A model generated the notes under the pieces. The model searched no databases, was not told the DNA's origin, and saw nothing but the letters and a program-made list of their open reading frames with translations. A program made the position numbers and the translations under genes. A stretch of 64,000 nt of DNA from Labilithrix sp. (GTDB lineage Bacteria > Myxococcota > Polyangia > Polyangiales > Polyangiaceae): NCBI GenBank assembly GCA_028287035.1, contig JAQBQL010000197.1, forward strand, positions 1 through 64,000, written 5' to 3'. Position 1 is the stretch's first letter; each line of letters starts with the position of its first letter. Below are positions 40,987 to 50,188 of the stretch, one piece after another.

Positions 40987-42039
40987 TCAGCGGCAGTACT
41001 GCGAGGCGTTCGGCGCGAGCGTCATGAAGAACGGATGGGTGCCGCTGATCGGGCCGACCATGCCGTCGAACCACGTCTTGATCTGCGAGACGTAGTCGTA
41101 GCCGCCGCCATTCGAGGACTTCAGCGCCCCGAGCGCGCCCGTGCTGCCGATGACGCCCTTGCCGTTCTCCGGCCCTTCGAGGTGCGAGAGGAGGCCCGTG
41201 ATCAGGTTGCCCGGCGTGCCGCCGCCGCCGCAGTAGGTCGCGAGGTAGGTGGGCGCGCTCGCCTTCCCGTTCGAGGTGGCGTTGTAATAATAATACCAGG
41301 CGCCGAGGCCGACGTTGCAGGCCGGGCTCTTCATCAGCGACATGTTCTGCGCCGGTCCCGTGACGGCCCAGTAGGCCGAGTCGCCGACGTCGCTCGCATG
41401 GCTCGTCACCGACGAGGGCAGCACGCAGCCCGCGCACGAGAGCGCCTCGGTGTTCCCCTTCACGACCATGTCGCGGACGGTGGAGCTGAACCGGATCTGC
41501 GTGAGGCCGACCGTCGGGTCGTTCGCGCGACCCGCCGCCGTGTTGCGCGTGCCGTAGGAGTCGGACACGCTCGCGTTCACGTTGAAGCTCGACTCCTTCT
41601 CGATCGCCGAGACGAGGTGCGCCCAGCAGAAGCGGGGCTCGAACCCGGGCTCCTTGATGCTCGGTCCGAACGCCGCGCAGCTCCTGAGGATGGCCTCGGT
41701 GATCGCGCTGCGAGCGGCGCCGGTCGGCGCGCCGTACGGGAGCTTGTCGAAGTAGCTCGAGACCGTCGCCACCGCGGCGGGGTCGAGGGCCGTGCCGGTG
41801 CAGCCCGGCGCGGCCTGGTCGCCGTCGTCGCCCTTGGGAGCCGTCGCGCTCTCGCTGTCGTTCTCGTTGCCACTGCCGGACGCGGAGGCCGACGCGTCCG
41901 CCCCGAGGAGCGAGCTGCTCGGCGGGGCCGTCGTCTCGTCGCTGCTCGCGCCTTCCTGATCCGCGCCGCTGCAGCCAGTGATCGAGGCGAAGGAGACGAG
42001 GGCCGCCGCAGCGGAGGCGAGGAGGGCGGCGCGCTTCAT
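40987..42039 (-). CDS. lysozyme/transglycosylase-like lipoprotein
   Basis: A 350-residue protein. The signal ends in a lipobox (SITGC), followed by a Ser/Ala/Asp/Glu-rich linker. The folded part contains AIEKESSFN around residues 145-153 and GLTQIRFSSTV, which resemble the catalytic-glutamate and G-(L)-x-Q-(I) blocks of SLT/goose-lysozyme-like peptidoglycan lytic enzymes. Several paired Cys suggest disulfides. Family assignment is tentative; another function is possible. Confidence 0.72.
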   Translation of the reverse strand: MKRAALLASAAAALVSFASITGCSGADQEGASSDETTAPPSSSLLGADASASASGSGNENDSESATAPKGDDGDQAAPGCTGTALDPAAVATVSSYFDKLPYGAPTGAARSAITEAILRSCAAFGPSIKEPGFEPRFCWAHLVSAIEKESSFNVNASVSDSYGTRNTAAGRANDPTVGLTQIRFSSTVRDMVVKGNTEALSCAGCVLPSSVTSHASDVGDSAYWAVTGPAQNMSLMKSPACNVGLGAWYYYYNATSNGKASAPTYLATYCGGGGTPGNLITGLLSHLEGPENGKGVIGSTGALGALKSSNGGGYDYVSQIKTWFDGMVGPISGTHPFFMTLAPNASQYCR

Positions 42040-42167
42040 CCGTGTCAGAAGAACACACTCGTGGCGATTACCACCACGCGATGCCCTGCTCGCGCTTCAC
42101 TTCGCGGCGGCGATGAGCGTGCGGGTGCCATCGCGCGGGACAGTGTCGGACGACCGCGCGCAGCGGC

Positions 42168-42620
42168 TCATTTGCCTGCGTCGCTCGTGTCGTCGTCGAC
42201 TTCGACGGTCGGAATGGTGATCACCGACGGCCCCGTGGCGCCCGACGCCGCAGCGGAGGGCGCAGGCGCGATCCTCGCTCGCATCGTCATGGCGATCGCG
42301 AGGCCGCCGCCGATCCCGAGCACGAGGAACGCGAGCAGCGCGATGACGTAGAACGCCGTGCGTCGCGGCGGAGGCGGCGCCACCTGCGAGGCGCGGGCAA
42401 GCTCGCTCTCGGGGAGCGGCGGCGGCAGCGCGGGCGGCAACGAGCGCTCCGACAGGTCGCCCTCCAGCTGGCGCGCCGACTCGGCGGCGTGCTGCGCGAC
42501 GAGCACCTCGACGTCCGCGAGGTCGATCACCTGGGTCTCGTTACCGGTACGGGCCGGTCCGGAGGTCGCGTCTGCGCGGGATCCAGGGCTGGCCGAGGGC
42601 GGGTCGGACGTGGGCTTCAT
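42168..42620 (-). CDS. single-pass membrane protein, unknown function
   Basis: The protein has 150 residues. A polar N-terminal region (~85 residues, Pro/Ser/Glu rich) precedes one membrane helix (about residues 88-110) and a short acidic, Ala/Pro-rich C-terminal tail. I recognise no domain. The ATG start lies 25 bases after the stop of the extensin-like gene on the same strand, so co-transcription is likely. Confidence 0.62.
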   Translation of the reverse strand: MKPTSDPPSASPGSRADATSGPARTGNETQVIDLADVEVLVAQHAAESARQLEGDLSERSLPPALPPPLPESELARASQVAPPPPRRTAFYVIALLAFLVLGIGGGLAIAMTMRARIAPAPSAAASGATGPSVITIPTVEVDDDTSDAGK

Positions 42621-42645
42621 CGGGACCGCCCGAGCATACCCCAGA

Positions 42646-43440
42646 CTACCGCGCGGTGAATGCCGTCGCGCCGGGCGTCACCTCGAGATGGAAGTGGTCA
42701 GAGTGCAGCTGGTCGTAGTCGGGCGTGAGGGCGAGGTGGAAGAGGCGCGCCTCGTGCGCGGCGCACACGATGCTGCGCAGCGCGAGCGACTGCTGCGTGG
42801 CGGTCCGCGCCACGGGCCCCGGCGCGCAGGGCATCTCCCCCGGGCGCGCGGCGAAGTCCCGCTTCACGTTGAGGGCGAGCCCGTTGTCGAGCCGGAACGC
42901 TGCGACGTCCATCGCGAGCGCGCCTTCGTGCCTGAGCCCGTACGGTCCGCTGGACCACCCGGCCGGCGGCGGGCGGTAGGCCGAGTAGTGCATCGCCTCC
43001 ACGACGTGCGCGGCGGCGAGCTGCTTGCCGAAGTCGTCGAGCGCGAGAGCGAGCCGGCAGTCGACGATCTCGTACTTCGACCGCGCGCGCTCCTTTGCGG
43101 GGAGCAGCGTCCGGAACGTCACCCCCGAGAGCGGACCCGTCAGCCGGACCGGGATCGCGACCCCCGGCACCGCCGCGAGCGACTCGTGGGGCACTCCGCG
43201 CTCGCGAAGCTCGGCGAGGCAGCTCGTCCCGGACAGCGACGCATAGTGGATGGCCGGCGCGTCCGGCGGCCGGGCGGGGAGCGGCGCCGGCGACGAGGCG
43301 ATGGTCTCGGTCACCGGTCCTGGTCGATCGACCGCCTCCGCCACCTCGGCCAGCGCGCGACGGCGGGCCTCCGGCGCACCCCGGCAGTCCAGGGCCGAGG
43401 CGGCCAGGAGAAGCACCGGGAGGAGCGAGAGTCGCGTCAC
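42646..43440 (-). CDS. extensin-like C-terminal / M15-type wall carboxypeptidase-like protein
   Basis: The protein has 264 residues with an N-terminal signal. The C-terminal ~150 residues fit the extensin-like family, with metal-site pattern HEGALAMDVAAF, then DYDQLHSDHFHLEV near residues 235-250 (the D/H set of M15-like zinc D-Ala-D-Ala carboxypeptidase folds). An early CLAEL Cys and later Cys residues probably pair. It probably acts on peptidoglycan or is secreted. GTG start. Upstream of the 150-residue membrane protein gene. Confidence 0.85.
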   Translation of the reverse strand: MTRLSLLPVLLLAASALDCRGAPEARRRALAEVAEAVDRPGPVTETIASSPAPLPARPPDAPAIHYASLSGTSCLAELRERGVPHESLAAVPGVAIPVRLTGPLSGVTFRTLLPAKERARSKYEIVDCRLALALDDFGKQLAAAHVVEAMHYSAYRPPPAGWSSGPYGLRHEGALAMDVAAFRLDNGLALNVKRDFAARPGEMPCAPGPVARTATQQSLALRSIVCAAHEARLFHLALTPDYDQLHSDHFHLEVTPGATAFTAR

Positions 43441-43535
43441 GGCGCCCAGGGTAGCGAGCCTCGGCGCGAGCGGCCCAGGTCACGACACCCGCACCGGCGT
43501 CCTTCGATGAGCGCATCGCTAAGGGCGCGAGGCCG

Positions 43536-45224
43536 CTATTCGGCAATCACCTTGTGAACGAGCTGGATGCACACCGATCCCTCGCCGACCGCCGAGGCGA
43601 CCCGCTTGACGCTGTCGGAGCGGACGTCGCCCACGGCGAAGACGCGCGGCTGGCTGGTCTCGAAGTGCAGCGGCGCGCGCGCCGGCTTCCACCCGTCGCG
43701 CGCGAGGTCCTCGGCCGTGAGATCGGGGCCGGTCTTGACGAAGCCCTTCGCGTCCAGCGCGAGGCAGCCCTCGAGCCACGCCGTGTTCGGCGAGGCGCCG
43801 GTCATCGAGAAGACGTGGCGGATGCGATGCGTCGAGCTCTCGCCGGTCCCGCCCTCGCGCCACGTGACCTCCTCGAGGTGGTCGCCGCCGCTCACCGCCG
43901 TGATCTGCGTGCGCCGGTGGAGCGTGATGTTCGGCGTGTCCTCGATGCGCCGGATGAGATAGCGCGACATGCTCGCCGCGAGGTCGGGCCCGCGCACGAG
44001 GATGTGCACGTGCCGCGAGCTGCGCGCGAGGAACGTCGCCGCCTGTCCCGCCGAGTTACCGCCGCCCACGATGATGACCTCGTCGGCCGCGCAGCGCGTC
44101 GCCTCCACGTACGTCGCCGCGTAGTAGACGCCGACGCCCTCGAACCTCTCGAGCCCCGGAACGGCGAGCTTCTGGTACTCGGCGCCGGTCGCGATGACGA
44201 GCGCGCGGGTCAGGATCGAGGCGCCGTCCTCGAGCTCGATGCGGATCGGGCTCTCGCCGCACACGAGCCGCTTCGCCCGGCGCGCCACCACGAATTTCGC
44301 GCCGAACTTCTCGGCCTGCGAGAGAGCGCGGGCGCCCAGCGCCTGGCCGGAGATCCCGGTCGGGAAACCCAGGTAGTTCTCGATCTTCGAGCTGGACGCG
44401 GCCTGCCCGCCGGGCGATCGGGACTCCACGATGAGCGTGGCGAGCCCTTCCGACGCTCCGTAGACCGCCGCTGCGAGCCCGGCCGGTCCCGCGCCGACCA
44501 CGACGACGTCGTGCACCGCCGCGGGATCGAGCGCCCGGTTCAGCCCGAGACACTCGACGATCTCGGCGTCGGTCGGGTTCCGCAGCACCGCCGTCCCGCG
44601 GCAGATGAGGATCGGGATGTCCTTCGCCTCGACGTGGAGCTTGTCGAGCATCCCCTTCACGTCGACGTCGCGCTCGAGGTCCACGTACTTGCAGGGATGG
44701 CCGTTGCGCGTGAGGAACGCCTGCACGTGCAGCGTCGCCGCCGAGTGCATCGAGCCGATGAGCACGACATCCCCGTAGCCATGCGCGAGGAGGCCGACGC
44801 GGCGCAGGATGAAGGCCCGCATGAAGAGCTCGCTGATCTCCGAGTCGCTCGCGATGAGCTCCCGGAGCTGCGCGTTGGGAATGCACAGGGTCTTCAGGGC
44901 GGTGCGCGCCCTCGCGCGGACCAGCGACCGGCGGTCGGCGAGCAGGTTGATCTCGCCCGTGAACTCTCGCTGCGTGTGGACGGTGATGAGATCCTCGCCG
45001 TCGTCGCGCGGATGCACGACCTCGAGCTCGCCCTCGAGCACCACGTAGATGGGGATCATCGCGTCCCCCTGCTCCCACACGAGGGCGCCGGCCTCGAACG
45101 AGACCTCGCTCCCGAACCGGCGCATGCGCGCGACCTGCGGTCCGCTCAGCGCCGGGAACATCTGCTCACGGCGGAGCTCGAGGTCCTGGGGTCTCGGTAA
45201 TCCCTGCGTCATCGCCGGCATCAT
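43536..45224 (-). CDS. cNMP-binding, Trx-fold, FAD oxidoreductase fusion (TrxR-like, no CxxC)
   Basis: The protein has 562 residues in three modules. Residues ~20-140 form a cyclic-nucleotide-binding domain (IYVVLEGELEVV, FTGEINLLADRR). Residues ~150-225 form a thioredoxin-like segment with GSMHSAAT where CxxC is expected. Residues ~235-562 form a thioredoxin-reductase-type FAD/NAD(P)H domain (GAGPAGLAAAVYG, GGGNSAGQAATFLA, FAVGDVR). The TrxR dithiol is absent (YAAT in place of CATC), so standard thioredoxin reduction is not expected. The ATG at 45224 overlaps the TVP38 gene by 59 bases; a second ATG at 45212 is also possible. Confidence 0.9.
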   Translation of the reverse strand: MMPAMTQGLPRPQDLELRREQMFPALSGPQVARMRRFGSEVSFEAGALVWEQGDAMIPIYVVLEGELEVVHPRDDGEDLITVHTQREFTGEINLLADRRSLVRARARTALKTLCIPNAQLRELIASDSEISELFMRAFILRRVGLLAHGYGDVVLIGSMHSAATLHVQAFLTRNGHPCKYVDLERDVDVKGMLDKLHVEAKDIPILICRGTAVLRNPTDAEIVECLGLNRALDPAAVHDVVVVGAGPAGLAAAVYGASEGLATLIVESRSPGGQAASSSKIENYLGFPTGISGQALGARALSQAEKFGAKFVVARRAKRLVCGESPIRIELEDGASILTRALVIATGAEYQKLAVPGLERFEGVGVYYAATYVEATRCAADEVIIVGGGNSAGQAATFLARSSRHVHILVRGPDLAASMSRYLIRRIEDTPNITLHRRTQITAVSGGDHLEEVTWREGGTGESSTHRIRHVFSMTGASPNTAWLEGCLALDAKGFVKTGPDLTAEDLARDGWKPARAPLHFETSQPRVFAVGDVRSDSVKRVASAVGEGSVCIQLVHKVIAE

Positions 45225-45870
45225 GCCTGCGGAATCGCCACGCCACGAGCACGATCACGATCACCGCGGCGCCGGTCGCGACCCACACGCTCGGCGGCGC
45301 CTGCCGGAGCCAGTCGAAGGCGCGCGGCCCGAAGAAGCTGACGACGAACAGCGGGACCAGGTAGCCGACGAACGATCCCCAGAAGTGCGTCCAGAAGCGG
45401 ACCTTCGACACCCCGAAGAACGCATGGAGCAGCGGCGGCATCCAGAAGATGAAACGAAGCACCACCACGGTGGTGAACGCGCGCCGCTCGAGGCGGTCGT
45501 TGTAGCGACGGAACCGCGCGGGGATGACCCGCGTCACCCAGTCACGCCCGACGAAGCGTGCGAACGAGAACCCGACGCAGCTCGCGGCCATCGTGCCCAC
45601 CATGGAGAGCGCGAACGCGATCGGCCACGGCCACACGAGGGCCGCGGCGAGCACGAAGACCGTCCCCGGGATTCCGAACGGCTGGAGCGCGGCGTAGGCC
45701 ACGACGAACGCAAGGTAGCCCCACCCGCCCAGAGCGAGGAGGCTCCGCGTGAGCTGCGCGGGGTCGCGGACCTGCTCGAAGACGCCGAAGCGCTGCGCCG
45801 TGACGAGACCGACGACGACTGCAAAGGCGGCCGCGATCTTCCCGGCGCGATTACGAGCGGCGGCCGTCAC
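45166..45870 (-). CDS. TVP38/TMEM64 (VTT-domain) membrane protein
   Basis: A 234-residue polytopic protein with about six helices. It has the VTT/DedA-like block FGIPGTVFVLAAALVWPWPIAFALS and a later FRRYNDRLERRAF / FWMPPLLHAFFGVSKV pattern that places it in the TVP38/TMEM64 group, implicated in lipid scrambling or transport. GTG start. It overlaps the bactofilin gene upstream by 20 bases and the flavin oxidoreductase downstream by 59, so a single operon is very likely. Confidence 0.88.
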   Translation of the reverse strand: MTAAARNRAGKIAAAFAVVVGLVTAQRFGVFEQVRDPAQLTRSLLALGGWGYLAFVVAYAALQPFGIPGTVFVLAAALVWPWPIAFALSMVGTMAASCVGFSFARFVGRDWVTRVIPARFRRYNDRLERRAFTTVVVLRFIFWMPPLLHAFFGVSKVRFWTHFWGSFVGYLVPLFVVSFFGPRAFDWLRQAPPSVWVATGAAVIVIVLVAWRFRRHDAGDDAGITETPGPRAPP

Positions 45871-46240
45871 GCCCCGCAGGGCCGAACGTGAGCTGCATCT
45901 TCCCGTCGGGCACGTTGAGCTTCAGGTCGAGGGAGGAGGCGCGGATCACCGTGTTGCTGTCGACGCTGCCGGCGACGGTGGCGTTCTCGACGTCGAAGTC
46001 GCCGGCGATGCGGCCGTCGCTCTTCAGCGTGCCGGCGGCGATCTTGCCCGACACCGCGCCCGTCGCGCTCACGGTCAGCGCGGGGCCTTCGACGTCGCCC
46101 TCGATCGTCCCCTGCACCAGGATCGCGCAGGTCGACGTGAGCGAGCCCTTGAACCGCGTTCCCTCCTCGACGAGCGTCTGCTTCTCCTTCGGGAGTGCCG
46201 GGGAGCTCGGGGGGATGGGCGGGCTCTTCAGGTTGCTCAT
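45851..46240 (-). CDS. bactofilin (polymer-forming cytoskeletal protein)
   Basis: A 129-residue protein with the bactofilin beta-helix: repeated GxLxxxGxIxGDV-type segments (VQGTIEGDVEG, AGTLKSDGRIAGDFD, TVAGSVDS) between short disordered proline-rich N- and basic C-termini. Bactofilins form membrane-associated filaments. It sits in an operon with two flavin oxidoreductases and a TVP38 protein. ATG start, about 55 bases after the upstream FAD oxidoreductase stop. Confidence 0.92.
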   Translation of the reverse strand: MSNLKSPPIPPSSPALPKEKQTLVEEGTRFKGSLTSTCAILVQGTIEGDVEGPALTVSATGAVSGKIAAGTLKSDGRIAGDFDVENATVAGSVDSNTVIRASSLDLKLNVPDGKMQLTFGPAGRDGRRS

Positions 46241-46294
46241 GGGTGAATCATCTTCGCACGGCTCGCCGGCGCGCTTCCAGGCCGATTGCCTGGG

Positions 46295-47662
46295 TCACGC
46301 GAGCGGCTCGAGGCTCTGCAGCGTCGTCGGCACGAGCTCGCTGACGGTGGGGTGCGCGTGCACCGCACGCGAGATCACCGTGTAAGGAGCCTTCGCGTAC
46401 ATCACGTCGGCGATCGCATGGATCGCCTCGTCGCCCTCGATCCCGAGGATCGCGGCGCCGAGGATCTCCTTCGATCGTTCGTCGACCATGATCTTGATGA
46501 AGCCGTAGGTCTCGGAGCGCTCGCGGGCGCGAGCGACGCGCGTCATGCTGCGTTTTCCGACGAGCACCTTGCGGCCCGAGGCGCGCGCCTGCGCCTCGTT
46601 CATGCCCACGCGGCCGAGCGGCGGGTCGGTGTAGAGCGCGTAGATCGGGAAGCGATCGTGGACCCGGCGCGGCTCACCGTCGAGCACGTTGGCGGCGACG
46701 ATCTCGTAGTCGTTGTACGAGGTATGCGTGAACGCCCCGCGGCCGTTGCAGTCGCCCATCGCCCAGATCTCCGGCACGTTCGTGCGCAGCTGATCGTCGA
46801 CTCGGACGTAGCCGTGCTCGTCGAGGTGAACGCCCGCCGCCTCGAGGCCGAGGTCGCCCGTGTTGGGGGTGCGGCCGACCGCCAGGAGCAGGTGGCTGCC
46901 CTCCAGCCGGTGCCGGTCGGTCACGAGGGTGACGCGGCCGTTCGCGTGCTCAACGCACATCGCCTTCTCGCCGAGGTGCACGTCGATCCCCTCGTCGACG
47001 AGGATCCGGTGCAGCTCGGCGGACACGTCCTCGTCCTCCCGCGACAGGAGCCGCGGTCCCTGCTCGACGACCGTCACGTCAGCCCCGAGGCGTCGCACGA
47101 TCTGCGCGAATTCGAGGGCGATGTAGCTGCCCCCGAGCACCACGAGATGCGCCGGCACCTCGTCGAGGTCCATCATCGAGTGATTCGTCAGGAAAGGGCC
47201 GTCGGTGAGCCCCGGGAGCTCCGGCACGCGCGCGCGCGCCCCGACGTTCAGGAACGTGTGCTTGGTCGTGAAGGTACGGTCGCCCACCGCGATCTCGTGC
47301 TTCGACGTGAAGCGCGCGTGTCCGGCGACGAGCTCGAGGTTCTTCGTGCCGGCGATCCAGTCCGCGAGACTCTTCACCGAGGCGGCGACCACCTCGTCCT
47401 TCCGGGCCTTCACGCGCTTCATGTCGACGGTGATCGGCCCCGACGTCACGACGCCCCAGCGGGCGGCGTTCCGCGCCACCCACGCGGCGCGCGCGCTGGC
47501 GACGAGCGCCTTCGTCGGGGTGCAGCCGTCGTTCACGCACGTGCCGCCGAGGCCCCGGCGCTCGACGAGGACCACGCGCTGTCCGGTCTGGGCGAGCCGC
47601 ACGGCGAGCGACGGCCCCGCCTGACCTGCGCCGATCACGACTGCATCGACTCGCTCGCTCAT
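46295..47662 (-). CDS. RclA/mercuric reductase-like FAD disulfide oxidoreductase
   Basis: A 455-residue pyridine-nucleotide disulfide oxidoreductase. It has the FAD site IGAGQAGPSLA, redox-active pair GTCVNDGCTPTK (Cys about 42 and 47), NAD(P) site GGSYIALEFAQ, second FAD site WAMGDCNG, and a dimerisation domain with HAHPTVSELV (the His-Glu proton relay). It lacks an N-terminal heavy-metal domain and the C-terminal Cys pair of MerA. It is closest to RclA-type reductases, but the substrate is unknown. First gene of the bactofilin/TVP38/cNMP-FAD cluster on this strand; divergent from the beta-propeller gene. Confidence 0.93.
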   Translation of the reverse strand: MSERVDAVVIGAGQAGPSLAVRLAQTGQRVVLVERRGLGGTCVNDGCTPTKALVASARAAWVARNAARWGVVTSGPITVDMKRVKARKDEVVAASVKSLADWIAGTKNLELVAGHARFTSKHEIAVGDRTFTTKHTFLNVGARARVPELPGLTDGPFLTNHSMMDLDEVPAHLVVLGGSYIALEFAQIVRRLGADVTVVEQGPRLLSREDEDVSAELHRILVDEGIDVHLGEKAMCVEHANGRVTLVTDRHRLEGSHLLLAVGRTPNTGDLGLEAAGVHLDEHGYVRVDDQLRTNVPEIWAMGDCNGRGAFTHTSYNDYEIVAANVLDGEPRRVHDRFPIYALYTDPPLGRVGMNEAQARASGRKVLVGKRSMTRVARARERSETYGFIKIMVDERSKEILGAAILGIEGDEAIHAIADVMYAKAPYTVISRAVHAHPTVSELVPTTLQSLEPLA

Positions 47663-47783
47663 GGGCGCGGCACTCTCTCACGACCGCGCTGCGGGCGGTA
47701 GGCGGCGCGTCCGGCGGAGGGCCACCGCGCAACTTTCTTCGCGCACGCCGGAACCTTTCGTCGCCTCGTTCGTCTCGTGTGGG

Positions 47784-50125
47784 ATGCATCTGTCGCGCGT
47801 CTCCGCCCTCGCGTCCCTCGCCGGCCTGGCCGGCCTCGCCGCCACCGCCGCCTGCGGCTCTCCCCCGGCAGCCGTCGGCACCACCGCGGGACGTCCCGCG
47901 CCCGCAGTGGTCGCGGCGGCCCCCGCGGGATCCGCCCAGGCCCGGAAGAAGCAAGCCGCCATCCCGGAGCGGCCGGCGCCGCCGCGCATCACGACGCCGA
48001 TGGCCGGGGAGCCGGACGGCGCGCAACTCGCCGAGACGCACCTCCTCGCCGCCTCGTGCGAGAGCGTGTCCTCCGAGGAGATCGCGGCGACCATCAAGGC
48101 GATGCGCGCCGACGTCGATGCCTCGTTCAAGCGCTGGCACGACGACCAGCCCGGATGCTGGGCGCAGGATCGCGCCGAGTACGAGATGCGCAAGGAGGAG
48201 GAGCGCGGCGGCGAGGACATCTCCTTCGGCGGTGGCGGCGTCCGGGCGATCGGCAGCGGCCGCGGCGCCGCGGGCTACGGCACGATGCGGGCCTACGCCC
48301 CCCCGCGCGCGCTCGCCGGCGCCGCCGCCGCGCCCAGCGGCGCTTCCGACCCCAGCGTGAATGCGCGTGACAAGAGCGGCGGCCCCGCCCGGGCGGCCAG
48401 CGCGTCGGGGACGAACAACCAGGTCGCCTCGGTCGACGAGGCAGACATCGTCAAGAACGACGGCCGCTACGTGTACCTCGCGGCGAACGGGGCGCTCCGC
48501 ATCGTCGAGGCCATGAACCCGCGGATGATCTCGGTGACGAAGCTCCCCGGCGCGGTGCGCGAGATGTTCGTCGAGGGGGATCGCGCCGTCGTCTACACGT
48601 CGAGCACCGGCGCCGCAAAGCGCTGCACGTACGGCTACGACTGCCAGTTCACCGGGACGGCAGCACCACCAAGGTCCTCGTCCTCGACATCACCGACCGC
48701 GGAGCGCCGAAGGTGGTGCGGACCCTGGAGCTCTCCGGGTCGCTCATGGCCGCGCGCCGCATCGGCAACGCGGTGCACACGGTCACCGCCGATCACGACC
48801 TCGGCGGCCAGCAGCTCTACGCCGCGTGGCCCGCCGGCCTCGGCACGTGCGGCACCGCCGAGAAGGAGGTCCGCGCCGCCTTCTCGAAGCTGAAGGCGGA
48901 GAACGAGCAGAAGATCCGCGGCCGGTCGGGCTCCATCTTCCCCAGCATCCGGGACAACGGAAACACGCTGGCGGTCTGCGCCGGCGACAAGAAGCTGCTC
49001 CGCACCCGGATCCGCGACGGTGAGGCCTTCACGTCCGTCACCTCGTTCGACCTCACCGACGATCGCACCGCGCCCACCAGCGCGACGGTCCAGAGCCGGC
49101 CCGGGGCCGTGTTCGCCTCGCGCGACGCGCTCTACTTCTCGGTGGTGCACCACCGAAGCGCGGTCGGCGGCTGGTTCTCGGGGTCCTACGGCACGCAGGA
49201 CGAGGCGAGCGAGATCCACAAGTTCTCGATCGGCGACAAGCCGGCGCTCACCGCGTATTCCGGGAGCGGCATCGTCCCGGGGCACGTGCTGAACCAGTTC
49301 TCGATGGACGAGTGGTCAGGGTACCTGCGCGTCGCCACCACGACCGGGCACGTCCCCGATCCGAAGGTGGCGAGCGCCGTGTCGGTCCTCGCGTCGAACG
49401 CGAAGGGCGACCTCGTTCGCGTCGGCGCCGCGACGGGAATCGCGCCCGGCGAGGACATCCGCGCGGTGCGCTTCGATGGGGACCGCGGGTACGTGGTCAC
49501 GTTCAAGAAGACCGACCCGCTCTTCGTCCTCGACCTCTACGAGCCCTCGCGACCGTCCATCCTCGGCGAGCTCAAGATCCCGGGCTTCTCGACGTACATG
49601 CACCGGATCGACCCCGAGCACCTCCTGTCGATCGGCTTCGACGCGAACGACCACGGCGGCTTCGCCTACTTCGACGGCGTCATCCTCCAGCTCTTCGACG
49701 TGAAGAACCCGACCGACCCGCGCCTCCTCTTCAAGGAGAAGATCGGCACGCGTGGGTCGAGCTCGGAGGCGGCGACCGACCACCTCGCGTTCAACTACTT
49801 CGCCGATCGCGGGCTCCTCGCCGTCCCCATGACCGAGTGCGCCGGCGGCGGCGACGGGCGGAACGGCAACGAGGTCGCGTTCAGCGGCCTCTACGTCTAC
49901 GACGTGGACCTCGAGCGCGGCTTCACGCGGCTCGGCGGCGTCGACCACGCCGACCACGGGCCCGGCCAGGCGAGCTGCAACACGTGGTGGTCGAACGCGA
50001 GCTCCGCGGTGAAGCGCAGCGTCTTCCTCGACGACCTCGTCTACTCGATCGCCACCGACCGCGTGAAAGTCCAGCGAATGAGCCACTTCGGCACCGACCT
50101 GGCGAGCCTGTCGCTCACCGACTGA
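47784..50125 (+). pseudogene. beta-propeller domain lipoprotein, frameshifted near 48656
   Basis: The two overlapping frames 47784-~48650 and ~48656-50125 form one protein. It has a lipobox signal (TAAC), then VDEADIVKNDGRYVYLAANGALRIVEA, a hallmark of the secreted beta-propeller family. In the second frame DGSTTKVLVLDITDRGAPKVVRTLELSG continues the same domain. They are out of phase by one base: inserting a G in the run at 48654-48656 restores ACC GGG GAC GGC, so a single-base deletion or sequencing error is likely. With it restored, the protein would have about 780 residues. Everything else, from YASVDEAD to the C-terminal repeats, looks intact. Confidence 0.85.
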
Positions 50126-50188
50126 CGCGCCGCGCCTCGGCCGGAGCTCTTGCGCCGCGGGCGTCGCTGATGTCGACTCCGCGGCGCG

